A stretch of DNA of 64,000 nucleotides from Caldicellulosiruptor acetigenus (GTDB taxonomy: Bacteria > Bacillota > Thermoanaerobacteria > Caldicellulosiruptorales > Caldicellulosiruptoraceae), in contig NZ_CP113866.1 in NCBI RefSeq assembly GCF_026914305.1, forward strand, positions 938,183 through 1,002,182, given 5' to 3'. The notes under the pieces are model-generated. The model was not told where the DNA came from. It searched no databases and saw nothing but the letters and a program-made list of their open reading frames with translations. Shown here in pieces: positions 1 through 7,731 of this stretch (positions within the stretch are counted from its first letter, which is position 1; each line of letters begins with the position of its first letter). The translations under genes and the position numbers were made by a program.

Positions 1-627
1 AGACACATGATTGATGTTTTTTAAAAGCGACACAGCTCCTGCACCAAGTATAATGGGTGCTGACATCAAGAACGAAAATTTAGCTGCAGCTTCTTTTTTA
101 AGACCAAGCAAAAGTCCTGTTGTCATTGTTATGCCAGATCGCGAAATTCCGGGGAAAAGGGCAAATGCCTGCGAGACACCAATTAAAGCTGCCTGCAACA
201 CATTCATCTTTGAAAGCTCTATTTTATTTTTTGCAATTGAGTCTACGTAGTACAAGATAAACCCGAACACTGCAAGCACAATTGCAATCAAAAGATATTG
301 TTTTCTAAAAACTTCCTCTACAATATTTTCAAAAAGATATCCAAAAAGTGCGCCGGGAATTGTTGCAACTATTATGAACCAAAGCAATTTTCCTTTTTCT
401 GACTTTGGCTTTGCTATTCCTTGTACCACGATATCCAAGTAATCCTTCCAAAAATATACAAGTACTGCCAAGAGTGTTCCAAGGTGTAGAGCAACATCAA
501 ATACAAGAGAGTGTTCTTTCCAGCCAAAAAGCCATGGAAAGATTATCAAGTGTGCAGAGCTTGAAATTGGCAAGAATTCTCCAAGTCCCTGCAGTATTCC
601 TAAGAAGATTGCCTGAAATGCTGTCAA
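1..627 (-). CDS. uppP: Undecaprenyl-diphosphatase UppP (BacA), 3' end cut by window edge
   Basis: This integral membrane enzyme dephosphorylates undecaprenyl diphosphate so the lipid carrier can return to cell-wall synthesis; overexpression classically gives bacitracin resistance. Reading leftward from a TTG at 627, the first 209 codons are present without a stop. The conserved motif [14 protein letters not shown] lies near residues 13-26 and the second signature PGISRSG near residues 160-166, both diagnostic of the family; the protein is hydrophobic throughout. Family members run about 255-290 residues, so roughly the last quarter lies outside the window. The TTG start is chosen because GAGGAGG lies just upstream. 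It diverges from tsaD, and the two share a 139-bp region with back-to-back extended -10 promoters. Confidence 0.93.
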   Translation of the reverse strand, partial: MTAFQAIFLGILQGLGEFLPISSSAHLIIFPWLFGWKEHSLVFDVALHLGTLLAVLVYFWKDYLDIVVQGIAKPKSEKGKLLWFIIVATIPGALFGYLFENIVEEVFRKQYLLIAIVLAVFGFILYYVDSIAKNKIELSKMNVLQAALIGVSQAFALFPGISRSGITMTTGLLLGLKKEAAAKFSFLMSAPIILGAGAVSLLKNINHVS

Positions 628-665
628 GTCTATAACCTCCTCTTGAGAATGTTTCGGACTAATTT

Positions 666-674
666 ATTATATCA
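666..674 (-). promoter_or_regulatory. Extended -10 promoter of uppP
   Basis: On the minus strand this reads TGATATAAT, a perfect -10 hexamer preceded by TG. No good -35 hexamer is visible 17 bases upstream. It lies about 40 bases upstream of the uppP start. Confidence 0.5.
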
Positions 675-713
675 AAAATATGTGATAGAAAAAATTAAAA
701 TTCTATGAGAATT

Positions 714-722
714 TGGTATAAT
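714..722 (+). promoter_or_regulatory. Extended -10 promoter of tsaD
   Basis: TGGTATAAT is an extended -10 element 44 bases before the tsaD start. The -35 region is A/T-only, so recognition would depend on the extended -10. It sits about 40 bases from the opposing uppP -10, which makes a compact divergent control region. Confidence 0.5.
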
Positions 723-766
723 AAAAGGGTGTCAAAGTTTCTAAGTAAGGAGCTGAGAACTAAAAG

Positions 767-1777
767 ATGCTTGTGCTTGGGATCGAGACATCATGCGACG
801 AGACTTCAGCTGCAATTGTAGAAGATGGAAGAAAGGTTCTGTCAAATGTGATATACTCCCAGATTGATATTCATCATCAATTTGGTGGTGTTGTGCCAGA
901 GATAGCTTCTCGCAAGCATGTTGAAAAGATTTCATATGTTGTTGACATGGCGTTCAAACAGGCAGGTCTGACAGTAGACACTATAGATGGTATTGCTGCA
1001 ACGTACGGACCTGGGCTTGTAGGTTCGCTTCTTGTTGGGCTTTCGTTTGCAAAGGCACTAAGCTATGCCAAAAAGCTTCCGTTTGTTGCTGTGAATCACA
1101 TTGAAGGGCACATTTATGCCAATTTTATAACATACCCTCAGCTCACACCACCACTAATTGTTCTTGTGGTCTCTGGAGGGCATACTAATCTAATTATTTT
1201 AAAAGATTTTGAAGAGTATGAGGTGGTTGGGAAAACAAGAGATGATGCGGCAGGCGAGGCTTTTGACAAGATTGCAAGGTACTTGGGGTTGGGGTATCCT
1301 GGCGGGCCTGCCATAGACAAAATTGCAAAGCTGGGTGATGAGGATAAATATAAATACCCAATTGCCGATGTTGATGGATACAATTTTAGTTTCAGCGGAT
1401 TGAAATCTGCTGTGATAAACCATGTTCATAGCCTTTGGCAAAAAAAAGAGGAATTTAAAATAGAAGATGTTGCTGCGTCTTTTCAGAAGACAGTTGTGAG
1501 CATACTTGTGGAAAAGACAATCAATCTTTCACTTGAGACAAATATAAAAAAAATAGCGGTTGCCGGTGGAGTTGCTGCAAACTCAAGGCTAAGAAGCGAA
1601 TTTTATAAAAAGTGTGCCGAGCACAATATTGAATTTTTTGTGCCGGAATTTAAGTACTGTACAGACAATGCAGCTATGATTGCTTCCTGCGGCTACTTTA
1701 AGCTGCAAAAAGGAATTGTGTCGTCTTATCGAGAAAATGCTGTACCTTATATAAGTCTTGTAAGCAAAAAAAGTTAA
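767..1777 (+). CDS. tsaD: tRNA N6-threonylcarbamoyladenosine transferase TsaD
   Basis: TsaD, with TsaB and TsaE, transfers the threonylcarbamoyl group from TC-AMP to A37 of ANN-decoding tRNAs in the cytosol. The 336-residue protein has the usual bacterial length and starts LGIETSCDETS. The metal-binding histidines are in NHIEGH at residues 110-115 (His111, His115), and GVVPEIASRKH at 41-51 is another family signature. The ATG is preceded by AAGGAG. The gene is monocistronic here, and tsaB and tsaE are not nearby. Its stop codon overlaps the stop of the convergent HD-GYP gene by four bases, so the two transcripts must overlap at their 3' ends. Confidence 0.97.
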   Translation: MLVLGIETSCDETSAAIVEDGRKVLSNVIYSQIDIHHQFGGVVPEIASRKHVEKISYVVDMAFKQAGLTVDTIDGIAATYGPGLVGSLLVGLSFAKALSYAKKLPFVAVNHIEGHIYANFITYPQLTPPLIVLVVSGGHTNLIILKDFEEYEVVGKTRDDAAGEAFDKIARYLGLGYPGGPAIDKIAKLGDEDKYKYPIADVDGYNFSFSGLKSAVINHVHSLWQKKEEFKIEDVAASFQKTVVSILVEKTINLSLETNIKKIAVAGGVAANSRLRSEFYKKCAEHNIEFFVPEFKYCTDNAAMIASCGYFKLQKGIVSSYRENAVPYISLVSKKS

Positions 1778-2826
1778 TAGTTGATTACATCAATAATTTC
1801 CCTTTTATGATCTTGAGAGAGGTCCACAAAATAAGGAATGAGCACAGGTGGGCCTTCTTTTCTTGCAACAACCTTCACTATTGGTCTTGTCTTGTTGAAA
1901 GGATTTTCTTCGTACACAATAGCAATCTCACCCGTATTTAGAACAACAAAGCAACCCACCGGGTATTTTACCACCATCTTTAAAAACCTTTGAACAATGT
2001 CCTTGTCAAAATGAATGCCTGCATATTTTGTAAGATAATCTGCCGCTTTTGTTGGCACTACTTTCTTTTTGTACACTCTATCTGCAGTAAGGGCATCATA
2101 CACATCTGCAATTGCCACAATTCTTGCAAACAATGGTATTTTATCCCCTTTGAGTTTGAGAGGATAGCCAGAACCATCAAGTCTTTCGTGGTGTAAAAGT
2201 GCAACTTCTGCAACCTCTTCAGAAATACCATCCATGTTTTTTACAATTTGATATCCATATATAGTGTGTTTTTTCATCTCTTCAAACTCTTCGTCAGTAA
2301 GCTTTGCAGGCTTGTTTAGTATCTCATGAGGAATTTTCATTTTGCCAAAATCGTGCAAAAGTGCTGCCAAAGCCAAGTCTTCTATTTGTTTTCTGTCAAG
2401 TTCTAAAAGCTTTCCTATTATAGCGGCAAAAATACTCACATCCACAGAATGAAAGTATGTATAGTTATCAACATCTCTAAATCCAACTATTCTCAAGAAC
2501 ACATCCTCTTCTTCAATTATTTGCGCTACAATGTCGTTTACTATTTCTTTAGCAACAAATGGGTCAACAATTTCTCCTGCCTTTGCAGACAGCATCAAGT
2601 CCTGAATGGCAACAAAGGTTTCATGATAAATGACCTCTTCTTTTATATAACTTTCAGCTTTTTCATCTTCCACATAGACGCTGTCGATATTGTGTTCTCT
2701 AAGCTTTTGAATAAATGAAGGTTTTATGATGAACCCTTCTGGAAGCAAAAGCTTGCCGTTTTCAGTAAACACATCCCGCGCAAGTTTCATGCCTTCTTCA
2801 AGCTGGTCAACTGTCACTTTTTTCAT
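1774..2826 (-). CDS. HD-GYP domain phosphodiesterase
   Basis: HD-GYP proteins are metal-dependent phosphohydrolases, usually degrading cyclic di-GMP to pGpG or GMP. In this 350-residue cytosolic protein the HD dyad is at residues 158-159 (LLHDFGKMKIP) and the second signature HHERLDGSGYP spans 212-222, so the catalytic core looks intact. Residues 1-110 form an N-terminal region beginning with a stretch resembling the DUF3391-type domain often found before HD-GYP. No receiver, PAS or membrane segment is visible, so the input signal is unknown. It is transcribed alone, converging on tsaD. The substrate is inferred from the family. Confidence 0.9.
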   Translation of the reverse strand: MKKVTVDQLEEGMKLARDVFTENGKLLLPEGFIIKPSFIQKLREHNIDSVYVEDEKAESYIKEEVIYHETFVAIQDLMLSAKAGEIVDPFVAKEIVNDIVAQIIEEEDVFLRIVGFRDVDNYTYFHSVDVSIFAAIIGKLLELDRKQIEDLALAALLHDFGKMKIPHEILNKPAKLTDEEFEEMKKHTIYGYQIVKNMDGISEEVAEVALLHHERLDGSGYPLKLKGDKIPLFARIVAIADVYDALTADRVYKKKVVPTKAADYLTKYAGIHFDKDIVQRFLKMVVKYPVGCFVVLNTGEIAIVYEENPFNKTRPIVKVVARKEGPPVLIPYFVDLSQDHKREIIDVINY

Positions 2827-2882
2827 GTGATTTTTAAACCCCTTTGTTTTTAAAATAAGATTAAAAAAGTTTCCTTAATAAA

Positions 2883-2912
2883 ATTTTACAGCAACATTTT
2901 TTGGTACGTCAA
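2883..2912 (-). promoter_or_regulatory. Sigma-A type promoter of the HD-GYP gene
   Basis: On the minus strand, TTGACG (2907-2912) and TAAAAT (2883-2888) are separated by 18 bases, 57 bases upstream of the start codon. The rest of the 254-bp gap up to 3080 is A/T-rich, and I see no clear promoter in it for the downstream plus-strand gene. Confidence 0.6.
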
Positions 2913-3080
2913 TAAGATTTATATATATTCTACCACATCTTAAACTTCCTCTGAGTTTGCCTTTTTAAATTTTTCTGAGAAGATTAGCAAAATAGCAAAA
3001 GGATTTTTAAAATCATTGTAGAATATCTTATTTATCGTACACAAATTTAAATCTTTTAAGTTACAAGGGGGAATGCCTGT

Positions 3081-5165
3081 ATGAAAGACTATGCGCCGCA
3101 GAATATAAAAAATGTGGTTTTACTTGGTCACGGGGGGGATGGAAAAACAATCCTCACAGAGAGTATGTTATTTGCCGCAAGATGTATTGACAGAATGGGA
3201 AGGATAGAAGATGGTACAACCACCTCAGACTTTGACCCGGAAGAGATAAAGAGGCGAATTTCAATCTCAATGACAGTAGAACCTCTTGAGTGGCGGGACT
3301 GTAAAATAAACATTCTCGACACGCCGGGATACTTTGACTTTGTTGGAGAAGTATGTGAAGCACTTTATGCAGCTGACTCTGCAGTGTTGGTAATCGGTGC
3401 AAAAACAGGTGTACAGGTTGGGTCAGAGAAGGCATGGGAGCTTGCTCAAAAGCATGGCCTTCCAGTGCTCATATTTGTCAACAAGATGGATGAGGAAAAT
3501 GCCAATTTCGAAAAGGTAGTAGATAGAATTAACCAAGTTTTAACACCAAAGGCAATCCCGATTCAGTATCCAATAATGGAAAATGGAAAGTTTATTGGCT
3601 TTGTTGATGTGATTTCAAAAAGAGCTTATAGGTATGAAGATAACACCGCAAAGGAAGTAGAAATTCCGAGCGGGTTGAGTGATAAAATTGAGGAGATAAG
3701 GAATCGTCTTATAGAGGATTCGGTTGAAAATGATGAGAAACTGATGGAAAAGTATTTTGCAGGTGAAGAAATCTCTGAGGACGAAATCTACAGGGGACTT
3801 AGCGAAGGAATAAAACAAAGGTCAGTTTTTCCAATACTGTGCGGGTGTGCTGCAAAGGGTCTTGGTGTTAAAGAGCTTTTAGACAGCATCTGCAGACTCT
3901 TGCCCTCAGCCGATACAAAGCACTATAAAGCAAAGGATACGAAAAATGGAAGTGAATTAAGTATAAAAGTTGACAAAAACCAGCCTGTCTGTGCTTTTGT
4001 ATTCAAAACAGTTGCTGACCCGTTTGTTGGTAGAATTTCATATCTGAAAGTGGTAGGCGGCGTTCTAAAGCCGGAGATGACCTTGCTTAATACCATGTCT
4101 GAAAAGCCAGAAAAGATTTCCCAGGTGTTTGTTATAAGAGGCAAAAAACAGATTCCAGCATCAGAGCTTGTTGCAGGTGACATTGGTGTTGTGACAAAAC
4201 TCCAATCAACTCTGACAAACTCAACCTTGTGCGAACAGTCAAGACCTATAAAGCTTGAAGAAATTGATTTTCCACGTCCCTGGCTTATGCTTGCAATTGA
4301 GCCAAAGACAAAAGGCGATGAGGAAAAGATTTCAAACGGTCTTCACAGGCTCATGGAAGAGGACCTTACTTTCAGGATAGAAAAGAACAATGAAACAGGT
4401 CAAAACATCATCTATGGTATTGGTGAGATGCACATAGATGTGATCGTCAGCAAGCTTAAAAACAAGTTTGGCGTCTCGGTTGTCTTGTCTGACCCAAAAG
4501 TGCCCTATCGAGAGACTATCAGAAAAAAGGTAAAGAGCGAGGGAAAGTACAAAAAACAAACAGGTGGACATGGTCAGTACGGGCATGTGTTTATTGAATT
4601 TGAACCAAGCCCGGAAGAAGATTTGGTATTTGAAGAGAAGATATTTGGCGGTGCTGTTCCAAAACAGTACATTCCTGCTGTTGAAAAAGGACTGAGAGAG
4701 TGTATTAAAAAGGGTGTACTTGCAGGCTATCCTGTTATGAATTTGAAAGCTACCTTGGTTGATGGGTCATACCATCCAGTTGATTCATCAGAGCTTGCGT
4801 TCAAAGTTGCAACATCTTTAGCCTTCAAAAAAGGTCTTGCGCAGGCAAACCCGGTGCTTTTAGAGCCTATCATGAGTGTAAAAGTTGTTGTTCCACAAGA
4901 CTACACTGGTGATATTATGGGTGATTTGAACAGACGAAGGGGAAGAGTTCTGGGTATGCAGCCGCTTGACAATCACTTGGAAGAGATTTTAGCAGAAGTT
5001 CCTCTTGCTGAGATGTTCAAATACGCAACAGACCTCAGGTCCATGACACAGGGGAGAGGATATTTTTCCATGGAATTTGCAAGGTATGAAGAGGTGCCCA
5101 GCCATATTGCACAAAAGGTAATAGAGGCAGCTAAGGCTCAGATGCAGGAGGAAGAAGAGGAGTAA
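3081..5165 (+). CDS. EF-G-like translational GTPase (EF-G paralogue)
   Basis: The 694 residues have the five-domain layout of elongation factor G: a G domain with P-loop GHGGDGKT at residues 16-23, G3 motif at 80-84, NKMD near 137, then domains II to V. It belongs to the divergent EF-G-like (FusA2/EF-G2) subfamily rather than canonical EF-G: the P-loop is not GHIDAGKT, and the G3 motif reads DTPGY where EF-G and EF-Tu have DTPGH, so the catalytic histidine is replaced by tyrosine. It is also not linked to rpsL/rpsG/tuf. The role of this subfamily is poorly defined, and ribosome-linked GTPase activity is presumed. The ATG follows a GGGGG ribosome-binding site. It is probably a single-gene unit, because the next gene has its own promoter. 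Confidence 0.9.
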   Translation: MKDYAPQNIKNVVLLGHGGDGKTILTESMLFAARCIDRMGRIEDGTTTSDFDPEEIKRRISISMTVEPLEWRDCKINILDTPGYFDFVGEVCEALYAADSAVLVIGAKTGVQVGSEKAWELAQKHGLPVLIFVNKMDEENANFEKVVDRINQVLTPKAIPIQYPIMENGKFIGFVDVISKRAYRYEDNTAKEVEIPSGLSDKIEEIRNRLIEDSVENDEKLMEKYFAGEEISEDEIYRGLSEGIKQRSVFPILCGCAAKGLGVKELLDSICRLLPSADTKHYKAKDTKNGSELSIKVDKNQPVCAFVFKTVADPFVGRISYLKVVGGVLKPEMTLLNTMSEKPEKISQVFVIRGKKQIPASELVAGDIGVVTKLQSTLTNSTLCEQSRPIKLEEIDFPRPWLMLAIEPKTKGDEEKISNGLHRLMEEDLTFRIEKNNETGQNIIYGIGEMHIDVIVSKLKNKFGVSVVLSDPKVPYRETIRKKVKSEGKYKKQTGGHGQYGHVFIEFEPSPEEDLVFEEKIFGGAVPKQYIPAVEKGLRECIKKGVLAGYPVMNLKATLVDGSYHPVDSSELAFKVATSLAFKKGLAQANPVLLEPIMSVKVVVPQDYTGDIMGDLNRRRGRVLGMQPLDNHLEEILAEVPLAEMFKYATDLRSMTQGRGYFSMEFARYEEVPSHIAQKVIEAAKAQMQEEEEE

Positions 5166-5184
5166 AAAAATTTTTAATTTGCTA

Positions 5185-5213
5185 TTTACAAAATGCTAAA
5201 ATGGGGTTATAAT
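5185..5213 (+). promoter_or_regulatory. Strong sigma-A promoter of the zinc-ribbon gene
   Basis: TTTACA (5185-5190) and TATAAT (5208-5213) are separated by exactly 17 bases. Transcription should start near 5220, precisely where a stem-loop begins. Confidence 0.8.
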
Positions 5214-5219
5214 TAAAAA

Positions 5220-5254
5220 GACGTTGGTTGTTCGGCAAAGGAACAATGGGCGTC
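5220..5254 (+). promoter_or_regulatory. 5' stem-loop in the leader of the zinc-ribbon gene
   Basis: The arms GACG/CGTC (5220-5223, 5251-5254) and TTGTTC/GAACAA (5228-5233, 5241-5246) enclose a GGCAAAG loop, with a four-by-four internal region that is mostly G-T. Because it begins at the predicted transcription start, the mRNA would carry a structured 5' end, which could protect it or bind a regulator. The function is inferred. Confidence 0.55.
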
Positions 5255-5293
5255 AGAAAAAATCTAAATCCATGAAGTGAGGGGAATTTTAGA

Positions 5294-5590
5294 ATGTATC
5301 AAGACAAGGTTTTAGTTTGCAAGGATTGCGGAAGAGAGTTTGTGTTCACAGCAGGTGAACAGGAATTTTACGCGCAGAAGGGGTTCAAGAACGAGCCAAC
5401 AAGATGCAAAGAGTGCAGAGACCAAAGAAAGGCTATGCAAAGAAGAGAAGGTAGACAAACCCAGAGACGTGAACTTTACGATGCAGTGTGCAGCGCATGC
5501 GGGAAAGAGACAAAGGTTCCATTCAGGCCCAGAAACGACAGACCCATATACTGCAGTGATTGTTTCTCCAAGATAAAGGCAACAAGATAA
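5294..5590 (+). CDS. Small double zinc-ribbon protein
   Basis: This basic 98-residue protein contains two Cys4 units. The first has CKDC near residue 10 and CKEC near 38; the second has CSAC near 67 and CSDC near 90. The N-terminal half matches the probable zinc-ribbon family (zf-trcl type) seen in many Clostridia. The region between the two units is rich in Arg, Gln and Lys, so RNA or DNA binding is plausible but unproven. The ATG follows GAGGGG. It is monocistronic, with a near-consensus promoter, a stem-loop leader and its own terminator, so it is probably highly expressed. I do not know its function. Confidence 0.85.
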   Translation: MYQDKVLVCKDCGREFVFTAGEQEFYAQKGFKNEPTRCKECRDQRKAMQRREGRQTQRRELYDAVCSACGKETKVPFRPRNDRPIYCSDCFSKIKATR

Positions 5591-5621
5591 CCACTGCAGG
5601 TTTAGATAAAATGGGGAAGTT

Positions 5622-5650
5622 AAAAGCCGCATCAGTGTGATGCGGCTTTT
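5622..5650. terminator. Bidirectional intrinsic terminator
   Basis: A perfect 13-bp stem (AAAAGCCGCATCA / TGATGCGGCTTTT) with a three-base loop serves the zinc-ribbon gene on the plus strand and the deacetylase gene on the minus strand. The deacetylase stop codon lies inside the stem. Confidence 0.9.
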
Positions 5651-6534
5651 GTTTTAAACTGAAGGGGTTTTTGCATCTTGTCAATTGTTTCAAATCTGTA
5701 TCCCTGTTTTTTGAAAGCTCTGATTATACTTGGCAGAGCTTCTATCACATTCTTTTTAGAAGAGCTGTCATGCATCAGAAGTACAACTTCATTTTTTTTA
5801 TTAGCTGTCGAAATTGTAATTTTTAAGATTTGGTTGGGTGTAAGATTTTCATGGTTTTTTGTTGAGTCGCCAGTGATTGCATTCCAATCAACATACACTA
5901 TACCGTTTGCGTCAAGGAACTTTTTAATTTGAGGTGAAACTCTGCTGAGAGACCCACCAGGAAATCTATAGTATTTGGGTTTTATTCCTATGATTTTGTA
6001 TATAGTATCTTGCGCCTTTTTGAAGTCCTCAACAAAATGGTTAAAATCTTTATATATGCTTTTATATCTGTGAGAATATGAATGATTTCCTATCAAATGG
6101 CCTTTCTGATAAATTTCCTTTAAGTACTGTGGATACTTTATACAATTTATACCTACCACAAAAAAGGTGGCTTTAACTTTCTCTTTTTCCAAGATTTCAA
6201 GTATGGAAGGGGTGACAGGTGATGGTCCATCATCAATGGTAAGATAAACGATTTTTTCATTTTTTGCTTGCTTTTCAGCTTGTGCATCTTTGTTTGAAGT
6301 GACAATAGAATTATTAGCTTTATTGTTTTCACTTAAACTAATTTTGACTAATTTTTGATTTTGTAAAGGTTTTGGCTTTTCAAAGTTCTTGAGCCTCTCT
6401 TCTTGAAGGTAAGTATAATTTTGTTTTAAAATTATAGCTGAGAAAAAGTTTTTGCTTATATGCATGGATGCAAAGAAGATAATTAATCCTACAATGATTG
6501 AAGAAGCTACATACATTATCTTTTTGACACTCAA
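5632..6534 (-). CDS. Membrane-anchored polysaccharide deacetylase (NodB domain)
   Basis: This CE4-family metal-dependent deacetylase probably acts on peptidoglycan or another extracytoplasmic N-acetylated glycan. Of 300 residues, about 8-30 form one membrane segment, followed by a linker and the NodB domain from about residue 90. The five catalytic motifs are visible: TIDDGPS (metal-binding Asp), HSYSH, RFPGGS, DWN and LMHD. The signal anchor places the domain outside the membrane. It is transcribed alone, diverging from ctsR. The exact substrate (vegetative wall, spore cortex or other glycan) cannot be settled from sequence. Confidence 0.9.
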   Translation of the reverse strand: MSVKKIMYVASSIIVGLIIFFASMHISKNFFSAIILKQNYTYLQEERLKNFEKPKPLQNQKLVKISLSENNKANNSIVTSNKDAQAEKQAKNEKIVYLTIDDGPSPVTPSILEILEKEKVKATFFVVGINCIKYPQYLKEIYQKGHLIGNHSYSHRYKSIYKDFNHFVEDFKKAQDTIYKIIGIKPKYYRFPGGSLSRVSPQIKKFLDANGIVYVDWNAITGDSTKNHENLTPNQILKITISTANKKNEVVLLMHDSSSKKNVIEALPSIIRAFKKQGYRFETIDKMQKPLQFKTKAASH

Positions 6535-6575
6535 CCTTAATTTCTTCCCTTTCGAGCGAGCACTTTATACAAATG

Positions 6576-6605
6576 ATTATAATATATTTGTTACATCTTA
6601 ACAAC
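6576..6605 (-). promoter_or_regulatory. Promoter of the deacetylase gene
   Basis: On the minus strand, TTGTTT and TATAAT (6576-6581) are separated by 18 bases, about 40 bases upstream of the start codon. Confidence 0.5.
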
Positions 6606-6616
6606 AGGAAATATAT

Positions 6617-6645
6617 TGCATTAAAAAGAAAAATATATTAAAATA
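6617..6645 (+). promoter_or_regulatory. Sigma-A promoter of the ctsR operon
   Basis: TTGCAT (6617-6622) and TAAAAT (6640-6645) are separated by 17 bases. The predicted start, near 6652, lies immediately before the CtsR-box-like repeats. Confidence 0.7.
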
Positions 6646-6655
6646 TATTTGTAAG

Positions 6656-6671
6656 GTCAAAGATAGTCAAA
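6656..6671 (+). promoter_or_regulatory. CtsR-box-like operator
   Basis: GGTCAAGATAGTCAAA contains two direct copies of the RGTCAA core recognised by CtsR (consensus RGTCAAANANRGTCAAA). The copies are 9 rather than 10 bases apart. A third partial copy, AGTCAG, follows at 6671-6676. The position just after the predicted transcription start fits autorepression of the operon. Confidence 0.7.
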
Positions 6672-6703
6672 GTCAGCTAAGGTTGAAGCGGGGTGGAATT
6701 TTT

Positions 6704-7162
6704 ATGCCAAGGCTTTCTGACATCATTGAGGAGTTTATAAAGGACCTGATTGAAAAAAAAGATGGTGAGGTTGAAATTCAGAGAAATGAGCTTGCAAACT
6801 TTTTCAACTGTGCACCATCTCAGATAAATTATGTGCTTTCCACCAGGTTTACTATTGAAAGAGGATATTACATTGAAAGCAAACGTGGCGGTGGCGGGTC
6901 TATTAGAATTGTAAAGGTCAAGTTTGAAAATTCTTCTAACCTGCTTGAAAATATTCTGAACAATATAAACTCACCTGTGAGTCAGCACCAGGCAAACGAA
7001 ATTGTTGAGTGTTTACTTGAAAATGGTGTGATATCAAAAAGAGAAGCAAATATAATGAAAGCTGCGCTCAATGACAAGACACTGCCGGTGAATCAACCAT
7101 TGAAAGATACGCTCAGAATGTTAATTCTAAAAGCAATGATAATTTCTCTTATGAATGGGTAA
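6704..7162 (+). CDS. ctsR: CtsR, transcriptional repressor of class III heat-shock genes
   Basis: CtsR is a dimeric winged-helix repressor of clp genes. It is inactivated by heat and, through ClpC/McsB, removed under protein stress. The ATG at 6704 gives 152 residues beginning MPRLSDIIEEFI, the usual family N-terminus, and follows a GGGGTGG site; an in-frame TTG at 6683 would add seven residues but is less likely. The DNA-binding wing carries the glycine-rich loop KRGGGGS, the known intrinsic thermosensor of CtsR. It is first in the ctsR-mcsA-mcsB-clpC operon, with an operator-like repeat at its own promoter. Confidence 0.95.
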   Translation: MPRLSDIIEEFIKDLIEKKDGEVEIQRNELANFFNCAPSQINYVLSTRFTIERGYYIESKRGGGGSIRIVKVKFENSSNLLENILNNINSPVSQHQANEIVECLLENGVISKREANIMKAALNDKTLPVNQPLKDTLRMLILKAMIISLMNG

Positions 7163-7209
7163 TATTTAAATGAGAAGAAGCTTTTCTTTTTAAAGGACGG
7201 TGAGATATC

Positions 7210-7722
7210 ATGCTTTGCGAAAATTGTGGGAAAAGACCGGCAACTGTGCACTATACACAGATTATAAACGGAGTTAAAACAGAGATGCATCTTTGCGAGG
7301 TTTGTGCAAAGCAAAAAGGCAGTATAGAGTTCGATGCACCATTTTCTGTAACAAACTTTTTGGCAGGAATACTGGAGCCAGCTTTTGGAGCACAGGTCCT
7401 AAAGCCCTCTTTTGAGATTGCTCTTACATGCAAGGGTTGTGGTATGACGTTTGACGAGTTTAGAAGAGCTGGCAGGTTTGGCTGTGCTATGTGCTATAGT
7501 TCCTTTTCAGAAAAGCTCTATCCCATTTTCCGCAGGATTCACGGCAACACAAAACATGTTGGTAAAATTCCAACAAAGATGGGCGAGGATATTGCAATAA
7601 AAAGAGAAATTGACAGGCTCAAAATAGAGCTCAACGTTGCTATAAAGAATGAGGAGTATGAAAAGGCTGCTCAAATTAGGGATAAAATAAGAGAGCTTGA
7701 AAAAAAGCTTTCACGGGAGTGA
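7210..7722 (+). CDS. mcsA: McsA, zinc-binding activator of the McsB arginine kinase
   Basis: McsA binds and activates McsB and modulates CtsR. The 170 residues contain four CxxC pairs (CENC near 3, CEVC near 29, CKGC near 75, CAMC near 94) for two zinc sites, and a C-terminal UVR-type coiled segment (roughly 135-170) of the kind that contacts Clp ATPases. It lies 47 bases after ctsR and 9 bases before mcsB, as in the conserved Firmicute operon. Confidence 0.95.
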   Translation: MLCENCGKRPATVHYTQIINGVKTEMHLCEVCAKQKGSIEFDAPFSVTNFLAGILEPAFGAQVLKPSFEIALTCKGCGMTFDEFRRAGRFGCAMCYSSFSEKLYPIFRRIHGNTKHVGKIPTKMGEDIAIKREIDRLKIELNVAIKNEEYEKAAQIRDKIRELEKKLSRE

Positions 7723-7731
7723 TTTTTCACG

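Noticed and set aside
1774-1777. Four-base overlap of the tsaD and HD-GYP stop codons as a special regulatory arrangement
   Set aside because: Convergent genes with overlapping stops are common in compact genomes; no terminator or other signal supports a specific mechanism.
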